Shown piece by piece: positions 1 through 8,786 of a stretch of 64,000 nt of DNA (positions are counted from its first letter, which is position 1; each line of letters starts with the position of its first letter). The position numbers and the translations under genes are program-made. This stretch comes from Pedobacter xixiisoli (GTDB lineage: Bacteria > Bacteroidota > Bacteroidia > Sphingobacteriales > Sphingobacteriaceae), in the NCBI RefSeq assembly GCF_900215335.1, contig NZ_OCMT01000001.1:744001-808000 (forward strand), in the 5' to 3' direction. The notes beneath the pieces were generated by a model, which had not been told where the DNA came from, did not search any database, and worked only from the letters and a program-made list of their open reading frames with translations.

Positions 1-1178
1 GAGATATGTATCAGCGAGCGAAGGATTTGAATAGAACCACCCACATGGCAATGGCATTAATAAGTGACGTTTACGTTAGTTCTTTAATAACAGATACATT
101 TGGGGATGTTCCTTATTCAGAATCAAATAAAGGTAGGGAGGGCTCTTATCAGCCCAAATTTGACACCCAACAAAGTATTTATTTGGATCTTTTTAGAAAA
201 TTGGAAGAAGCCAATACGCTATTAACGACTGGAAGTGTGCTTACCGCCGAACAAATAGCTTATGATCCATTGTATGGTAGAAATATACCGTCTAGTGTAG
301 CAACAGCAACAGCTTCTACGATGGTAATTAATTCATGGCGCAAATTTGGAAATAGTTTGTATTTGCGTTTATTACTGAGAGCATCTGGTAGACCGGAATC
401 GAATGCAGCCGCTAAAATTAGCGAAATAGTAGATACAAAAGCTTCGACTTATCCAATTTTTACGACAAATGATGAATCGGCAGTTTTGAAATATACGATG
501 ACTGTTCCATTTACTTCGCCTTTTAATACTTACAGAGTGTTTGATTTTAATGGAGATAACGGATTGTCAGAGTTTTTTATAAATACTTTAAATGAATGGA
601 ATGATCCACGTCGTCCTTTTTGGGCAAATCTATCAGGTGGTACTTATATAGGTATCCCTAGTGGATATGTTAGAGGTAATGTGCCTGATAGACAATCTAC
701 ATATACTACTAATTTGATGAATGCGCCTTTGTTAGGTAACATTATGAACTATGCAGAATTGCAGTTTATTTTAGCCGAAGCAGCTGTGAAAGGCTACATA
801 GCTGGTGATGCAAAAGCTTATTATGAAAGAGGTGTAAATAATGCGATCACATTTTGGAGTGCAACAGTGCCTTCAGATTATTTAAATAATACCTTTTTGG
901 CTTGGAATTCTGCTGATGATGAATTTTATAAGCTGGAGAAAATTCATAAGCAGAAATATTATACTTTGTTTTTTACTGATTTCCAGCAATGGTTTGAATA
1001 TAGGAGGACTGGACATCCTGTATTGCCTAAAGGTGCTGGTTTGCAAAATGGTGGTGTAATGCCTTCTCGTTTTAAGTACCCAGTTTATGTTCAGTCATTG
1101 AATAGTACAAATTACACTGCGGCGGTAGCGGCCTTTGGCGCTGATGATATGAATACAAAAATGTGGTGGAACAAATAA
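1..1178 (+). CDS. SusD/RagB-family outer-membrane lipoprotein, 5' end missing
   Basis: The reading frame is open to the first base of the window, so the true start and lipoprotein signal lie upstream; about 390 residues remain of a family usually near 500. The text begins inside the SusD fold (AMALISDVYVSSLITDTFGDVPYSES) and ends with the typical helical C-terminal part, including NYAELQFILAEAAVKG, which resembles the SusD-like_2 group. SusD proteins cap a SusC TonB-dependent porin and bind its ligand at the cell surface; the partner should lie just upstream of the window. The stop is followed almost at once by the next lipoprotein gene, indicating one operon. The ligand cannot be read from the sequence; the phosphodiesterases downstream suggest a phosphorylated substrate (inference). 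Confidence 0.9.
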   Translation, partial: DMYQRAKDLNRTTHMAMALISDVYVSSLITDTFGDVPYSESNKGREGSYQPKFDTQQSIYLDLFRKLEEANTLLTTGSVLTAEQIAYDPLYGRNIPSSVATATASTMVINSWRKFGNSLYLRLLLRASGRPESNAAAKISEIVDTKASTYPIFTTNDESAVLKYTMTVPFTSPFNTYRVFDFNGDNGLSEFFINTLNEWNDPRRPFWANLSGGTYIGIPSGYVRGNVPDRQSTYTTNLMNAPLLGNIMNYAELQFILAEAAVKGYIAGDAKAYYERGVNNAITFWSATVPSDYLNNTFLAWNSADDEFYKLEKIHKQKYYTLFFTDFQQWFEYRRTGHPVLPKGAGLQNGGVMPSRFKYPVYVQSLNSTNYTAAVAAFGADDMNTKMWWNK

Positions 1179-1188
1179 TTTGAAAAAC

Positions 1189-2469
1189 ATGAAATATATT
1201 AATATTACATTATTAACGATAATCATAAGCGCTATTATTTTTAGTTCTTGCAAAAAAAATATCAATCAATCAGAAGGTGTAGTTAATTCCTTTGCTGCTT
1301 TACATGTTTTAAAAAGTGCTTATAAGGGAAGTGAGATTACGTTATCTGCTAAAGATCTGGCAGGCGCCAATCTTGTTGGCGGGGTGGTGATTTCTAATTT
1401 ATCTGGTAAAAATTTTCCTGAGGCAGGTTTGATCATTCAAAACTCTGATAGAGGACTAACCAGAGGTATTTTGATAGGCGTAACAGGTGGGACAATTCCT
1501 TTTGCCACTGGAGATTCTGTAGTTGTAGATGTATCTGGAGCTGTATTAGGAAAGGTTTCGAGCTCATTGCAGCTTAAAAACATTTCTTTAGATAAAATAA
1601 GAAAAGTTAGCTCAGGAAACTCAGTTTTAGTGAAATCAGTTTCTCTAGGTGAAATGGTTACGAATTTTGCTACTTATGAGAATACATTAGTAAGTATAGT
1701 TGCGGATACTAAGCCATTGCCTGAGGCTGGTGAAACTTATTCAGGTAATAAAACTTTAGATGATGGCTCTGGTTCTACAATTTCTTTATTCACGCAAAAT
1801 AATGCAGCTTTTCAAGGAAATAGCCTTCCTGCAAGTGCGACTTATAAGGTAATCCCCATATATGGAAATGCTACAGGTGGTTATGGAGATGTAAAGCAAG
1901 TAAGAATTAGAACTATTGCTGATGTTTCAAATGCCAGCGGACCTATCTATCCAAATTGGCCTGAAAGCTTTGAAAGTCCAAATTATTTAGTGAAAGGTTC
2001 GTACAATATGAATACACCAGCTATTCCAAACAACAATGTTGATCTTAAAACTGGTAATTGGAAATTAGAACAAGCTATTTTGGGATTTACAGATGGCCGG
2101 GATAGGTTTAATGCTCCTGGTTTACAGTGTATTCGTATGCAGCAAAATTTAACAGTTCCTGCTTACGTACAAATGAATTTCGATTTGCCTAATGGGGCTT
2201 CTAAGGTTACCTATTGGCAAGGTGCTTATTATACCGATGCAATTAGTACACTTCGTCTAGAATATTCTGTTGATGGCGGTGTAACTTGGGTTGCAGCAGC
2301 TCCGGACGTTAGAGCACAAAGCGGCGGTTCAAGACAAGAAACAGTATTGTTAGATATTAAAGGTAAGGTGCGTTTCAGGATTACCAAATTAGGTCTGGGT
2401 GCTACTAGTGTTCCTAATGTTTTAAACGGTAGACTATGTATAGAAGATATCGCTGTTTACTCTAACTAG
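1189..2469 (+). CDS. DUF5689-like surface lipoprotein
   Basis: A signal peptide with lipobox IIFSSC predicts a lipoprotein. I prefer the ATG at 1189 over the TTG at 1180 because it starts directly before the charged signal-peptide head (MKYINITLL). The middle (roughly residues 35-245, with phrases such as SGKNFPEAGLIIQNSDRG and GDSVVVDVSG) resembles the OB-like DUF5689 domain found in Bacteroidota surface proteins, and the C-terminal 160 residues look like a beta-sandwich. It lies 10 nt after the SusD stop and is probably co-transcribed. In such loci proteins of this kind often act as extra surface binding components. No catalytic motif is visible. Family assignment is by pattern memory and moderately sure. 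Confidence 0.7.
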   Translation: MKYINITLLTIIISAIIFSSCKKNINQSEGVVNSFAALHVLKSAYKGSEITLSAKDLAGANLVGGVVISNLSGKNFPEAGLIIQNSDRGLTRGILIGVTGGTIPFATGDSVVVDVSGAVLGKVSSSLQLKNISLDKIRKVSSGNSVLVKSVSLGEMVTNFATYENTLVSIVADTKPLPEAGETYSGNKTLDDGSGSTISLFTQNNAAFQGNSLPASATYKVIPIYGNATGGYGDVKQVRIRTIADVSNASGPIYPNWPESFESPNYLVKGSYNMNTPAIPNNNVDLKTGNWKLEQAILGFTDGRDRFNAPGLQCIRMQQNLTVPAYVQMNFDLPNGASKVTYWQGAYYTDAISTLRLEYSVDGGVTWVAAAPDVRAQSGGSRQETVLLDIKGKVRFRITKLGLGATSVPNVLNGRLCIEDIAVYSN

Positions 2470-2542
2470 TGGTGAATTATTGAAAATTTATAAGGAGAGA
2501 TTTATTCTCTCCTTTTTGTTAACACAGACTAATGTTTTGAGA

Positions 2543-3958
2543 ATGAACCGTAGAATATTTTTAGAAAGATTTGGGCTTCTCGCTACCGGAATGGTGGTAA
2601 GCTTAAAATCAAATGCTTTCAATCAACTTAAGCATGGCAACACTATAACTGGTAAAGTAACCGATGGTAAAAAGGGTATAGCCGATGTGGTGCTGTCTGA
2701 TGGATTTGCAGTCGTAAAAACTGATGCCAATGGAAATTACTCCATTACTTTAACTGAAAAATCAGAATTTCTGTTTTTAAGTACGCCTGCTGGCTATGAT
2801 TTTAAAACGGATTTAGGTAGTGTAAATAGACAGTACGAAACTTTAGGAGCTCGTAACGAAGTCAATTATGTGCTAAAGAAATTAAAGCAAGATGATGATA
2901 AGCACCATTTCATTATTTGGGCAGATCCACAAGTTAAAAACAAAAAAGACGTAGCGCAGATGATGGCAACATCAGTGCCTGATGTAAAGCGCTTGTTGAA
3001 AGAATTGGGCTCCAGAGCTTTAGTGCATGGTATTGGTGTGGGCGATCTAGTTTGGGATAATTTGCCTCTTTTCGATGATTATAACAAAGCCGTGGAGTTG
3101 ATGGGCATTCCGTTTTTCCAATGCTTAGGTAACCATGATATGGATTATCGCATGGGCGGAGATGAAACTTCCGATAGAACTTTCAAAAAATACTACGGAC
3201 CAACTTACTATTCGTTTAATAGAGGTAAAGCGCATTATATTGTATTAGACGACGTGAGGTATTTAGGTGAAGACAGAAAATATGATGGTTATATTTCTAA
3301 GGAGCAATTAGCTTGGATGGAGAAAGACTTGCAGCATGTGCCAAAAGATAATTTGGTGATCATTAATGCGCATATTCCAATCCACAATAGTGTGAAAAAC
3401 AACGAAGCTTTTTATGATATCTTAAGAAGCTTTAAGAATGTTCATGTGATGTCTGGTCATACGCACTACAACCGTAACGTTATTAGAGATGGTGTTTTTG
3501 AGCATAATCATGGTGCGGTTTGCGGTGCTTGGTGGACCGGTCCAATTTGTAGCGACGGTGCGCCTCGTGGTTATGGTGTTTATGAGGTAACTGGCAAAAA
3601 ACTGAAATGGTATTATAAAGGAACTGACTTAGATAGAAAACATCAGGTAAGTCTAGATATTGAAAAGCTAACTGCTAATAACCGGATTATTGCTAATGTT
3701 TGGAATTACGATCCTGAGTGGAAAGTAGAGTGCTTTTTAGACGGCGTTTCGGCGCCGATGGAAATGATGAAAGGTTTCGATCCAGAAGCAGTGAGACTTT
3801 ATAAAGGAGATAAGCTTCCGGCAAGTAGACCATTTGCCGAACCAAGCAGAACGGAGCATTTGTTTATGGCGCATTGTAGTTCTTCTGTTAAATCGGTGAA
3901 AATAGTAGCTACTGATCGTTTCGGCGAACAATTTAAAGCAGAGAAGAAACTAAGCTAA
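2543..3958 (+). CDS. Calcineurin-like metallophosphoesterase, exported
   Basis: The ATG at 2543 is chosen over an upstream TTG because it begins a twin-arginine-like signal (NRRIFLERFGLLATG). The mature protein has an N-terminal carboxypeptidase-regulatory-like beta-sandwich (GKVTDGKKGIADVVLSDG), then a metallophosphoesterase core with all the metal-binding blocks: WADPQ, GVGDLVWD, CLGNHD, INAHIPIH and SGHTHYN, and a beta-rich C-terminal domain. This three-part layout is the Bacteroidota calcineurin N/core/C arrangement. The enzyme should hydrolyse a phosphomono- or diester in the periplasm using two metal ions; the substrate is not deducible. It follows the SusD and DUF5689 genes and precedes a glycerophosphodiesterase, so a role in phosphate-ester scavenging is likely. 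Export by Tat is inference from the RR motif. Confidence 0.88.
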   Translation: MNRRIFLERFGLLATGMVVSLKSNAFNQLKHGNTITGKVTDGKKGIADVVLSDGFAVVKTDANGNYSITLTEKSEFLFLSTPAGYDFKTDLGSVNRQYETLGARNEVNYVLKKLKQDDDKHHFIIWADPQVKNKKDVAQMMATSVPDVKRLLKELGSRALVHGIGVGDLVWDNLPLFDDYNKAVELMGIPFFQCLGNHDMDYRMGGDETSDRTFKKYYGPTYYSFNRGKAHYIVLDDVRYLGEDRKYDGYISKEQLAWMEKDLQHVPKDNLVIINAHIPIHNSVKNNEAFYDILRSFKNVHVMSGHTHYNRNVIRDGVFEHNHGAVCGAWWTGPICSDGAPRGYGVYEVTGKKLKWYYKGTDLDRKHQVSLDIEKLTANNRIIANVWNYDPEWKVECFLDGVSAPMEMMKGFDPEAVRLYKGDKLPASRPFAEPSRTEHLFMAHCSSSVKSVKIVATDRFGEQFKAEKKLS

Positions 3959-4006
3959 TTCAATAATTTTCCACGGCTGAGCGATGAATAAGTTTGATAT
4001 TAAACC

Positions 4007-4020
4007 TGTGCATCTGTGGC
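4007..4020. repeat. Copy of a dispersed intergenic word
   Basis: The 14-mer TGTGCATCTGTGGC in the 95-nt gap before the glycerophosphodiesterase gene reappears in inverse orientation with one mismatch at 14961-14974 (read there as GCCACAAATGCACA). Neither lies in a gene. This looks like a dispersed intergenic repeat; no function can be stated. Confidence 0.4.
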
Positions 4021-4059
4021 CAATTTTCCAAATTTAATTTTTAACTCCATCCATTGATA

Positions 4060-4962
4060 ATGAAAAAACTATTTTACCCATTAGGAATTTTACTTTTAGG
4101 GATAGCGGCCTGTTCTGTTAAAAAATCGACTACAATGACTCAAGTTGCTTTTCCAAATTTCAGTGCCGAAGCACATAGGGGTGGTAGAGGCCTAGTGCCA
4201 GAAAATACCATCTTGGCAATGAAAGATGCGATGTCTTATCCTAATGTGACTACTTTGGAAATGGATACACACATCACCAAGGATGGAAAAGTGGTGGTAA
4301 CTCACGATGATTACCTTAGTCCAGGTTTTATGCTTACACCAGAAGGTAACGAGATTCCAGCTTCAGATGCTAAAAAATATAACGTTTTTAAAATGGATTA
4401 TGAGTTGTTGAAGACCTTTAATATAGGAACTAAGTTTCATAAAGATTTTCCTCAGCAAAAGAAAGTGAAAACCTATATTCCATTGCTAGCTGATTTGATT
4501 GATGAAGTTCAAAATGAAATCAAGACTAAAAACAAAAAGCAGTATTTCTACAATATCGAAACTAAATGTAGTGCAAAAGGCGATGGGGTAAGTAATCCAA
4601 CACCAGATGTGTTTGTGAAGTTGTTGATGGAGGTAATCAAGTCGAAAAAAATAGAACCGTACGTGGTTATTCAGTCTTTCGATAAGCGTACTATCCAAAT
4701 CATCAATAAAGAATATCCAAATATTAGAACGTCTTTTTTAGTGGCTAATAAGAAGACTTATGAACAAAATATTGCTGATTTAGGATATAAACCATTTATT
4801 TTAAGTCCGGCTTATCAAATGGTAAATGCTGAAATGATTAAGAAAGCACATGCGGATGGGATAAAAGTCATTCCTTGGACGGTAAATACTGATAAAGAGA
4901 TAAAAGAATTGAAGGCTTTAGGTGTAGATGGTATTATTTCAGACTATACAAACCTTTTGTGA
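4060..4962 (+). CDS. Glycerophosphodiester phosphodiesterase, lipoprotein
   Basis: The start is the ATG at 4060; a TTG two codons upstream is less likely. The signal peptide ends in lipobox GIAAC, so the enzyme is membrane-anchored in the periplasm or at the surface. The GDPD core is clear: SAEAHRGGRGLVPENT carries the catalytic His-Arg and Glu, LEMDTHITKDGKVVVTHDD the metal ligands and second His, and the C-terminal PWTVNTDKEIKELKALGVDGIISDY closes the TIM barrel. It cleaves glycerophosphodiesters to glycerol-3-phosphate and an alcohol. The next gene encodes a GlpT-type importer for glycerol-3-phosphate, a classic functional pairing. The gap between them is 124 nt, so separate promoters are possible. 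Confidence 0.93.
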   Translation: MKKLFYPLGILLLGIAACSVKKSTTMTQVAFPNFSAEAHRGGRGLVPENTILAMKDAMSYPNVTTLEMDTHITKDGKVVVTHDDYLSPGFMLTPEGNEIPASDAKKYNVFKMDYELLKTFNIGTKFHKDFPQQKKVKTYIPLLADLIDEVQNEIKTKNKKQYFYNIETKCSAKGDGVSNPTPDVFVKLLMEVIKSKKIEPYVVIQSFDKRTIQIINKEYPNIRTSFLVANKKTYEQNIADLGYKPFILSPAYQMVNAEMIKKAHADGIKVIPWTVNTDKEIKELKALGVDGIISDYTNLL

Positions 4963-4976
4963 GTTTTAAAATAACG

Positions 4977-5086
4977 ATTTGTAGTTTACAATTAGCCTAA
5001 TAATCAATCAACTAATTTGTCATACATAACGATTAACCGACTAACCAGTTAATCAATTAACCTAAATTACAACTAACCAACTAAAT
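4977..5086. other. G-poor leader tract before the transporter gene
   Basis: The gap before the GlpT-like gene is a drifting series of words such as AATCAATCAACTAA, GATTAACCGACTAACC and CAACTAACCAACTAA, with very few G residues on the + strand. Similar tracts precede the FUSC gene (39675-39745), the SNF2 gene (42690-42744) and partly uxuA (45700-45786). No clear hairpin or operator is seen in it. Confidence 0.35.
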
Positions 5087-6454
5087 ATGGGATTTAGAAT
5101 ATTTCCAGGACCAGCACCTCATAAGCCTTTATTGCCAGATGAAAAAGTAAAATCAATATATAGTAGAGAGCGAATTAAAGTATTCATCGGTATTTTCGTA
5201 GGTTATGCCGCTTATTATTTCGTTCGTAAAAACTTCTCTTTTGCTATTCCCGATCTTCAGCTTCAGGAAAATGGAGGTTTCAGCAAGAAAGAATTGGGTT
5301 TTGCTTTCTCTGCGCTATCCATAGCTTATGGTTTCAGTAAGTTTTTGATGGGGAATATCTCTGATCGTAGCAATGCCCGTTACTTTCTTTCTATCGGATT
5401 GGTTTTGTCGGCTTTTACGATGATTTTTATGGGCTTAGTGCCGTTTGCAACTTCTTCTATTGCGTTAATGTTTGTACTACTTTTTATTAACGGATGGGTG
5501 CAGGGAATGGGATGGCCGCCATGTGGTAGGGTAGTAGCGCATTGGTATTCTGTACGCGAAAGGGGGACGGCAATGTCTATCTGGAATTTGGCTCATAATG
5601 TTGGTGGTTTCTTAGTTGGGCCTTTAACCGTTTTAGGCTTAGAATTATTCGCTGATTGGCATGCGAAATTGTACTTCCCTGGCTTAGCGGCTCTTTTGTT
5701 TGCTGTTATAGCCTTTGTATTTGTAAGAGATACGCCACAGTCCGTGGGGTTACCTGCCATAGAAGAATATAATAATGATTATCCTAAAAGCTACGATGCT
5801 AAAACTCAGGAAAAGGAATTTTCTGCTAAAGAAATCTTTTTTAAATATGTGTTCAATAATAGGTTGCTATGGTTTATTGCCATCGCTAATGCTTTTGTTT
5901 ATTTGGTAAGGAACGGTATTATCAACTGGGCTCCAACTTTTTTACAGGAGGCTAAAGATTATACACAGGCAGAAGCAGCTTGGGCTTCGGGCGGATATGA
6001 ATTGGCGGCTATTCCAGGTACTTTGCTTTGTGGTATCATGAGCGATAGATTGTTTAAAGGCAGAAGAGCTCCAGTTACGATCATTTACATGGCCTTTACG
6101 TTAATTTCGGTAATTCTTTATTGGAAAACCTCAAACCATCACTTGATGCAAAATATCTCTCTTTGGGCTATAGGTTTCTTTATTTATGGTCCGGTAATGT
6201 TGATTGGTGTGCAAGCTATAGATTTAGTGCCTAAAAAAGCAGCAGGTACGGCGGCTGGTTTAACGGGGTTGTTCGGTTATTTTATTGGCGATTTACTAGC
6301 AAATGCGGCATTGGGTGCTTTGGTAGATGATTATGGCTGGGATGCTTGTTTCATTACCATTGCTATTTCTTGTATTTTAGCAATCTTCTTTACCGCCTTT
6401 ACTTGGAATAGAGAAAAGAAAAATTTAGCTAACCTCGCACCTTTATCGCATTAA
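5087..6454 (+). CDS. glpT: GlpT-type glycerol-3-phosphate:phosphate antiporter (MFS, OPA family)
   Basis: A 455-residue protein with 12 predicted membrane helices. The N-terminal block RIFPGPAPHKPLLP is a hallmark of the organophosphate:phosphate antiporters. The two substrate-binding arginines of GlpT are present (R47 in YYFVRKNF and R275 in VYLVRNGIINWAPTFL), as is the His of NLAHNVGG (H170). It should import glycerol-3-phosphate in exchange for phosphate across the inner membrane. It follows a glycerophosphodiesterase that makes this substrate and is followed after 10 nt by an SGNH hydrolase, presumably in the same transcript. A related hexose-phosphate transporter is the main alternative, but both the motifs and the neighbour favour GlpT. 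Confidence 0.9.
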   Translation: MGFRIFPGPAPHKPLLPDEKVKSIYSRERIKVFIGIFVGYAAYYFVRKNFSFAIPDLQLQENGGFSKKELGFAFSALSIAYGFSKFLMGNISDRSNARYFLSIGLVLSAFTMIFMGLVPFATSSIALMFVLLFINGWVQGMGWPPCGRVVAHWYSVRERGTAMSIWNLAHNVGGFLVGPLTVLGLELFADWHAKLYFPGLAALLFAVIAFVFVRDTPQSVGLPAIEEYNNDYPKSYDAKTQEKEFSAKEIFFKYVFNNRLLWFIAIANAFVYLVRNGIINWAPTFLQEAKDYTQAEAAWASGGYELAAIPGTLLCGIMSDRLFKGRRAPVTIIYMAFTLISVILYWKTSNHHLMQNISLWAIGFFIYGPVMLIGVQAIDLVPKKAAGTAAGLTGLFGYFIGDLLANAALGALVDDYGWDACFITIAISCILAIFFTAFTWNREKKNLANLAPLSH

Positions 6455-6464
6455 TAAAAGAATC

Positions 6465-7151
6465 ATGATAGTTAAAAATAGATTTATCGTTATTGTACTA
6501 GCCTCTTTATTGTGGTTTGGCAAAGCTGATGCTCAAACTAAACCCTATGATAGTACCTACCGTCCAGGTAAATACAAAGAATTGGTGCAGAAGTTTAACG
6601 CAGAGCCAATTACTAAGAAAGAATATGTTTTTTTGGGGAATAGCATTACCGCTGGTACAGATTGGAGCAAATTGTTGAATTTGCCACAAGCAAAAAATAG
6701 AGGAATATCTGGGGATATTACTTATGGGGTTTTGGAGCGTTTGCAAGAAGTGATTGACAGAAAACCAGCAAAGGTTTTCGTGTTGATTGGTATCAATGAT
6801 ATATCTAGAAATATTCCTGATAGTTTGATTTTGCAAAACTATAAAACAATTATCGAACGAATTAGGAAAGGTTCGAAGAAAACCCAAATCTATTTCTATA
6901 CGATGTTGCCTGTTAACGCATCATTCGAGAAGTTTAAAAACCACTATGGTAAGGATGAACATATCCTTTATTTAAATGATGAGATTAGAAAGTTTAAGGC
7001 AAAAAAAGTAGATGTTATTGATTTGTATCCACACTTTCTAGATGGTGATAAGAAGCTAAGGGCTGAGTTGACCAAAGATGGCCTGCATTTAATTCCAGCT
7101 GGTTATGAAGTTTGGGCAAAGGTTTTAAACGAAGGCGGATATTTGAAATAA
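6465..7151 (+). CDS. Secreted SGNH/GDSL-type hydrolase
   Basis: A 228-residue protein with a signal peptide ending near ADAQ. The SGNH blocks are all present: block I VFLGNSIT with nucleophile S60, block II around NRGISGD (G80), block III GINDI with N111, and block V DGLHLIP with D205 and H208. The family comprises esterases and lipases, including acetylesterases, lysophospholipases and platelet-activating-factor acetylhydrolases. It sits 10 nt behind the GlpT-like gene. In this company deacylation of a lipid or lysophospholipid before phosphodiester cleavage is a reasonable guess, but carbohydrate deacetylation cannot be excluded. A strong terminator follows. Confidence 0.88.
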   Translation: MIVKNRFIVIVLASLLWFGKADAQTKPYDSTYRPGKYKELVQKFNAEPITKKEYVFLGNSITAGTDWSKLLNLPQAKNRGISGDITYGVLERLQEVIDRKPAKVFVLIGINDISRNIPDSLILQNYKTIIERIRKGSKKTQIYFYTMLPVNASFEKFKNHYGKDEHILYLNDEIRKFKAKKVDVIDLYPHFLDGDKKLRAELTKDGLHLIPAGYEVWAKVLNEGGYLK

Positions 7152-7160
7152 TACTAAAAC

Positions 7161-7198
7161 AAAACCTCCTGTAAATTTTTACAGGAGGTTTTGTTTTT
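7161..7198 (+). terminator. Rho-independent terminator after the SGNH gene
   Basis: Arms AAAACCTCCTGTAAA (7161-7175) and TTTACAGGAGGTTTT (7178-7192) pair perfectly over 15 bp with a 2-nt centre, followed by GTTTTT. It closes the phosphodiester operon and, being palindromic, may also serve the convergent Spy-like gene. Confidence 0.85.
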
Positions 7199-7266
7199 AA
7201 TCTATACTTGATTACTTGTTAGAGCTCTTTATTGATGTGTCTAAAAGGTGTTTTTCATTGTTTTGA

Positions 7267-7716
7267 CTAGCCTTTAGCTGGAGCTTCTTCTGTTTTTGGA
7301 GCTTGGTGAGGTCTTCCTCCTTTTCGATCTTTCATTCTTTCCTTTATTTTACCTCTCATTTCTTCTCTAGAAGCAGCAAGCTTTGTTTTTTGTTCTGGCG
7401 TTAATACAGCATCAATCTTTTCTTGATGTGCTTTCATTTCAGACTTTCTTTCTTCGAATCTGGCTTTCATGGTAGCTTCGTCTTTTTGTCGCACGCCATC
7501 ATGTTTTTTGATTCGGTCTAGCTCTAGCTGTTTGATTTTTGCTTTTTGGTCAGCGCTTAGGCTTAATTTAGTCTCTAATGCAGCTGCTGATTTTTCAGCT
7601 CTTTCTTCAGCAGTTAATTTAACTCTTTCTGTTCTTTGTGTTCTCTCAGGTTTTTGAGCGTAGCTAGCTGTAAAGCCTAGTATAGCAAAAGCTACGGTAA
7701 ATAATAATTTTCTCAT
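7267..7716 (-). CDS. Spy/CpxP-like periplasmic protein
   Basis: A 149-residue protein with an N-terminal signal peptide (FAILGFTASYAQ) and an almost entirely helical, highly charged mature part. It carries two LT/LS-type repeats (LSLSADQKAKIKQLE and LTPEQKTKLAASRE) resembling the LTxxQ motif of Spy/CpxP proteins, and a basic, Pro-rich tail. Family members are periplasmic chaperones or stress sensors. It is transcribed alone; the 160-nt gap upstream would hold its promoter. Function is inferred from family and composition. Confidence 0.7.
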   Translation of the reverse strand: MRKLLFTVAFAILGFTASYAQKPERTQRTERVKLTAEERAEKSAAALETKLSLSADQKAKIKQLELDRIKKHDGVRQKDEATMKARFEERKSEMKAHQEKIDAVLTPEQKTKLAASREEMRGKIKERMKDRKGGRPHQAPKTEEAPAKG

Positions 7717-7817
7717 CTCTTTTCAATTTTAAAGTTTCATTGTTTTATTATTGAGATGAAAAGATTGACCAAAAGTTTAAAAGCTGCTATGTTAAAAAAT
7801 GTTAATTAAATTTAGTT

Positions 7818-7851
7818 AGACTTACGAAGTTTTTTAAAACTTCGTAAGTCT
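7818..7851 (-). terminator. Perfect 16-bp hairpin after the XRE-S24 gene
   Basis: Arms AGACTTACGAAGTTTT (7818-7833) and its exact complement (7836-7851) flank a 2-nt centre, lying 26 nt past the stop of the repressor gene. The tail on the minus strand is AT-rich but not a clean U run, so it may be a terminator or a palindromic repeat element. Confidence 0.5.
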
Positions 7852-7877
7852 GTTTGATCAGTATCTGGGGCTAAAAA

Positions 7878-8654
7878 CTAATTCTTATTCAATTGAGAAA
7901 TTGATTTTTGCATTTGCGCCATCATATTAGATAAAGTCTCGATAGTTGGCTCTGGTGTTGGTTCTGGTAATGCTGTAGAAAGATAAGCCTTCGCTTTCCA
8001 AATCTCTAATATGTCTTCAGCAGGTACTGAATACGGATCATATACTTTATTGTCAGATACCAGTTTCAATTCTCGTTCTTCCTTAAATTTATTACCAGCA
8101 CGTTTGTAAACTACACCTTCGTTTTTGCTAATGATGACATAAGTTTCCCCAATTTTGATGTCATTCCAGTTATCAAGATATTCGCCAATAATGATACTGC
8201 CAGATTGAATCGGTAGCATCGAATCTCCCTTGATCTCAAAGGCTCTGTAAGTGCCTTGTTTTAAAGAGGGGATAGGTAATTGGAATTTAGGTAAGTCTTG
8301 GATGTATTGTGGGTCAGAAAAACCGTTCATGTAACCGGCACTAGCTTTAACAGGAACCAGTTCAATGTTCTCGTTATCGTCTTTGTCTACAGATATACTT
8401 AATACGCGTAGATTAGAACCTTGGCTTTTGGGCTGTGGTTTCCAGTTATCATTTATCTTTTCGTTGATGAACTCATCAATCGTTAGTTCGAAATATTCTG
8501 CTATTTTTTTTAGTAAATCGTATTTTGGCTCTGCCCTGTCTTCTTCGTAAGCGCCAATTAAAGAACGCTTAATTTCCATGTTATCAGCAAATTGTTGCTG
8601 TGTTAACCCTTTTTTCTTTCTAAGGTATTTAAGATTGGCTGAGATATTAGACAT
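7878..8654 (-). CDS. XRE-S24 autocleaving repressor (CI/LexA-like)
   Basis: Residues 7-60 form an XRE helix-turn-helix (LRKKKGLTQQQFADNMEIKRSLIGAYE split over its helices). The C-terminal half is a LexA/CI-type S24 peptidase with cleavage site A106-G107 (KASAGYM), nucleophile S145 in IKGDSMLP and general base K184 in VVYKRAGN. Such proteins repress their targets and cleave themselves when RecA is activated by DNA damage. The gene is divergent from a GIY-YIG gene with a 132-nt shared region holding palindromes built on TTAGT, fitting autoregulation and control of the neighbour. All catalytic positions are intact, so damage-triggered derepression is expected. It is 258 aa, normal for this architecture in Bacteroidota. 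Confidence 0.9.
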   Translation of the reverse strand: MSNISANLKYLRKKKGLTQQQFADNMEIKRSLIGAYEEDRAEPKYDLLKKIAEYFELTIDEFINEKINDNWKPQPKSQGSNLRVLSISVDKDDNENIELVPVKASAGYMNGFSDPQYIQDLPKFQLPIPSLKQGTYRAFEIKGDSMLPIQSGSIIIGEYLDNWNDIKIGETYVIISKNEGVVYKRAGNKFKEERELKLVSDNKVYDPYSVPAEDILEIWKAKAYLSTALPEPTPEPTIETLSNMMAQMQKSISQLNKN

Positions 8655-8682
8655 ACAAAATAATTTAAAATAAATTTGTTTT

Positions 8683-8762
8683 TACTAAAATTGTTAGTAT
8701 TATTGTGCCAATAAAATTAGTAATTATAATTTGTATCGCCAAATAATATCTAATATAATTAG
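8683..8762. promoter_or_regulatory. Candidate operators between XRE-S24 and GIY-YIG genes
   Basis: Three related palindromes lie in the divergent promoter region: TACTAA-5 nt-TTAGTA at 8683-8699, ATTAGTAAT at 8716-8724, and CTAAT-ATA-ATTAG at 8750-8762. They share the half-site TTAGT. Their position suits binding by the XRE-S24 repressor to control both genes; binding itself is inference. Confidence 0.5.
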
Positions 8763-8786
8763 TTTTTAACCTTTAGTTATAGCATT

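Noticed and set aside
7818..7851. Clear Rho-independent terminator
   Set aside because: The hairpin is perfect but there is no proper U run on the minus strand, so it is listed only with moderate confidence.
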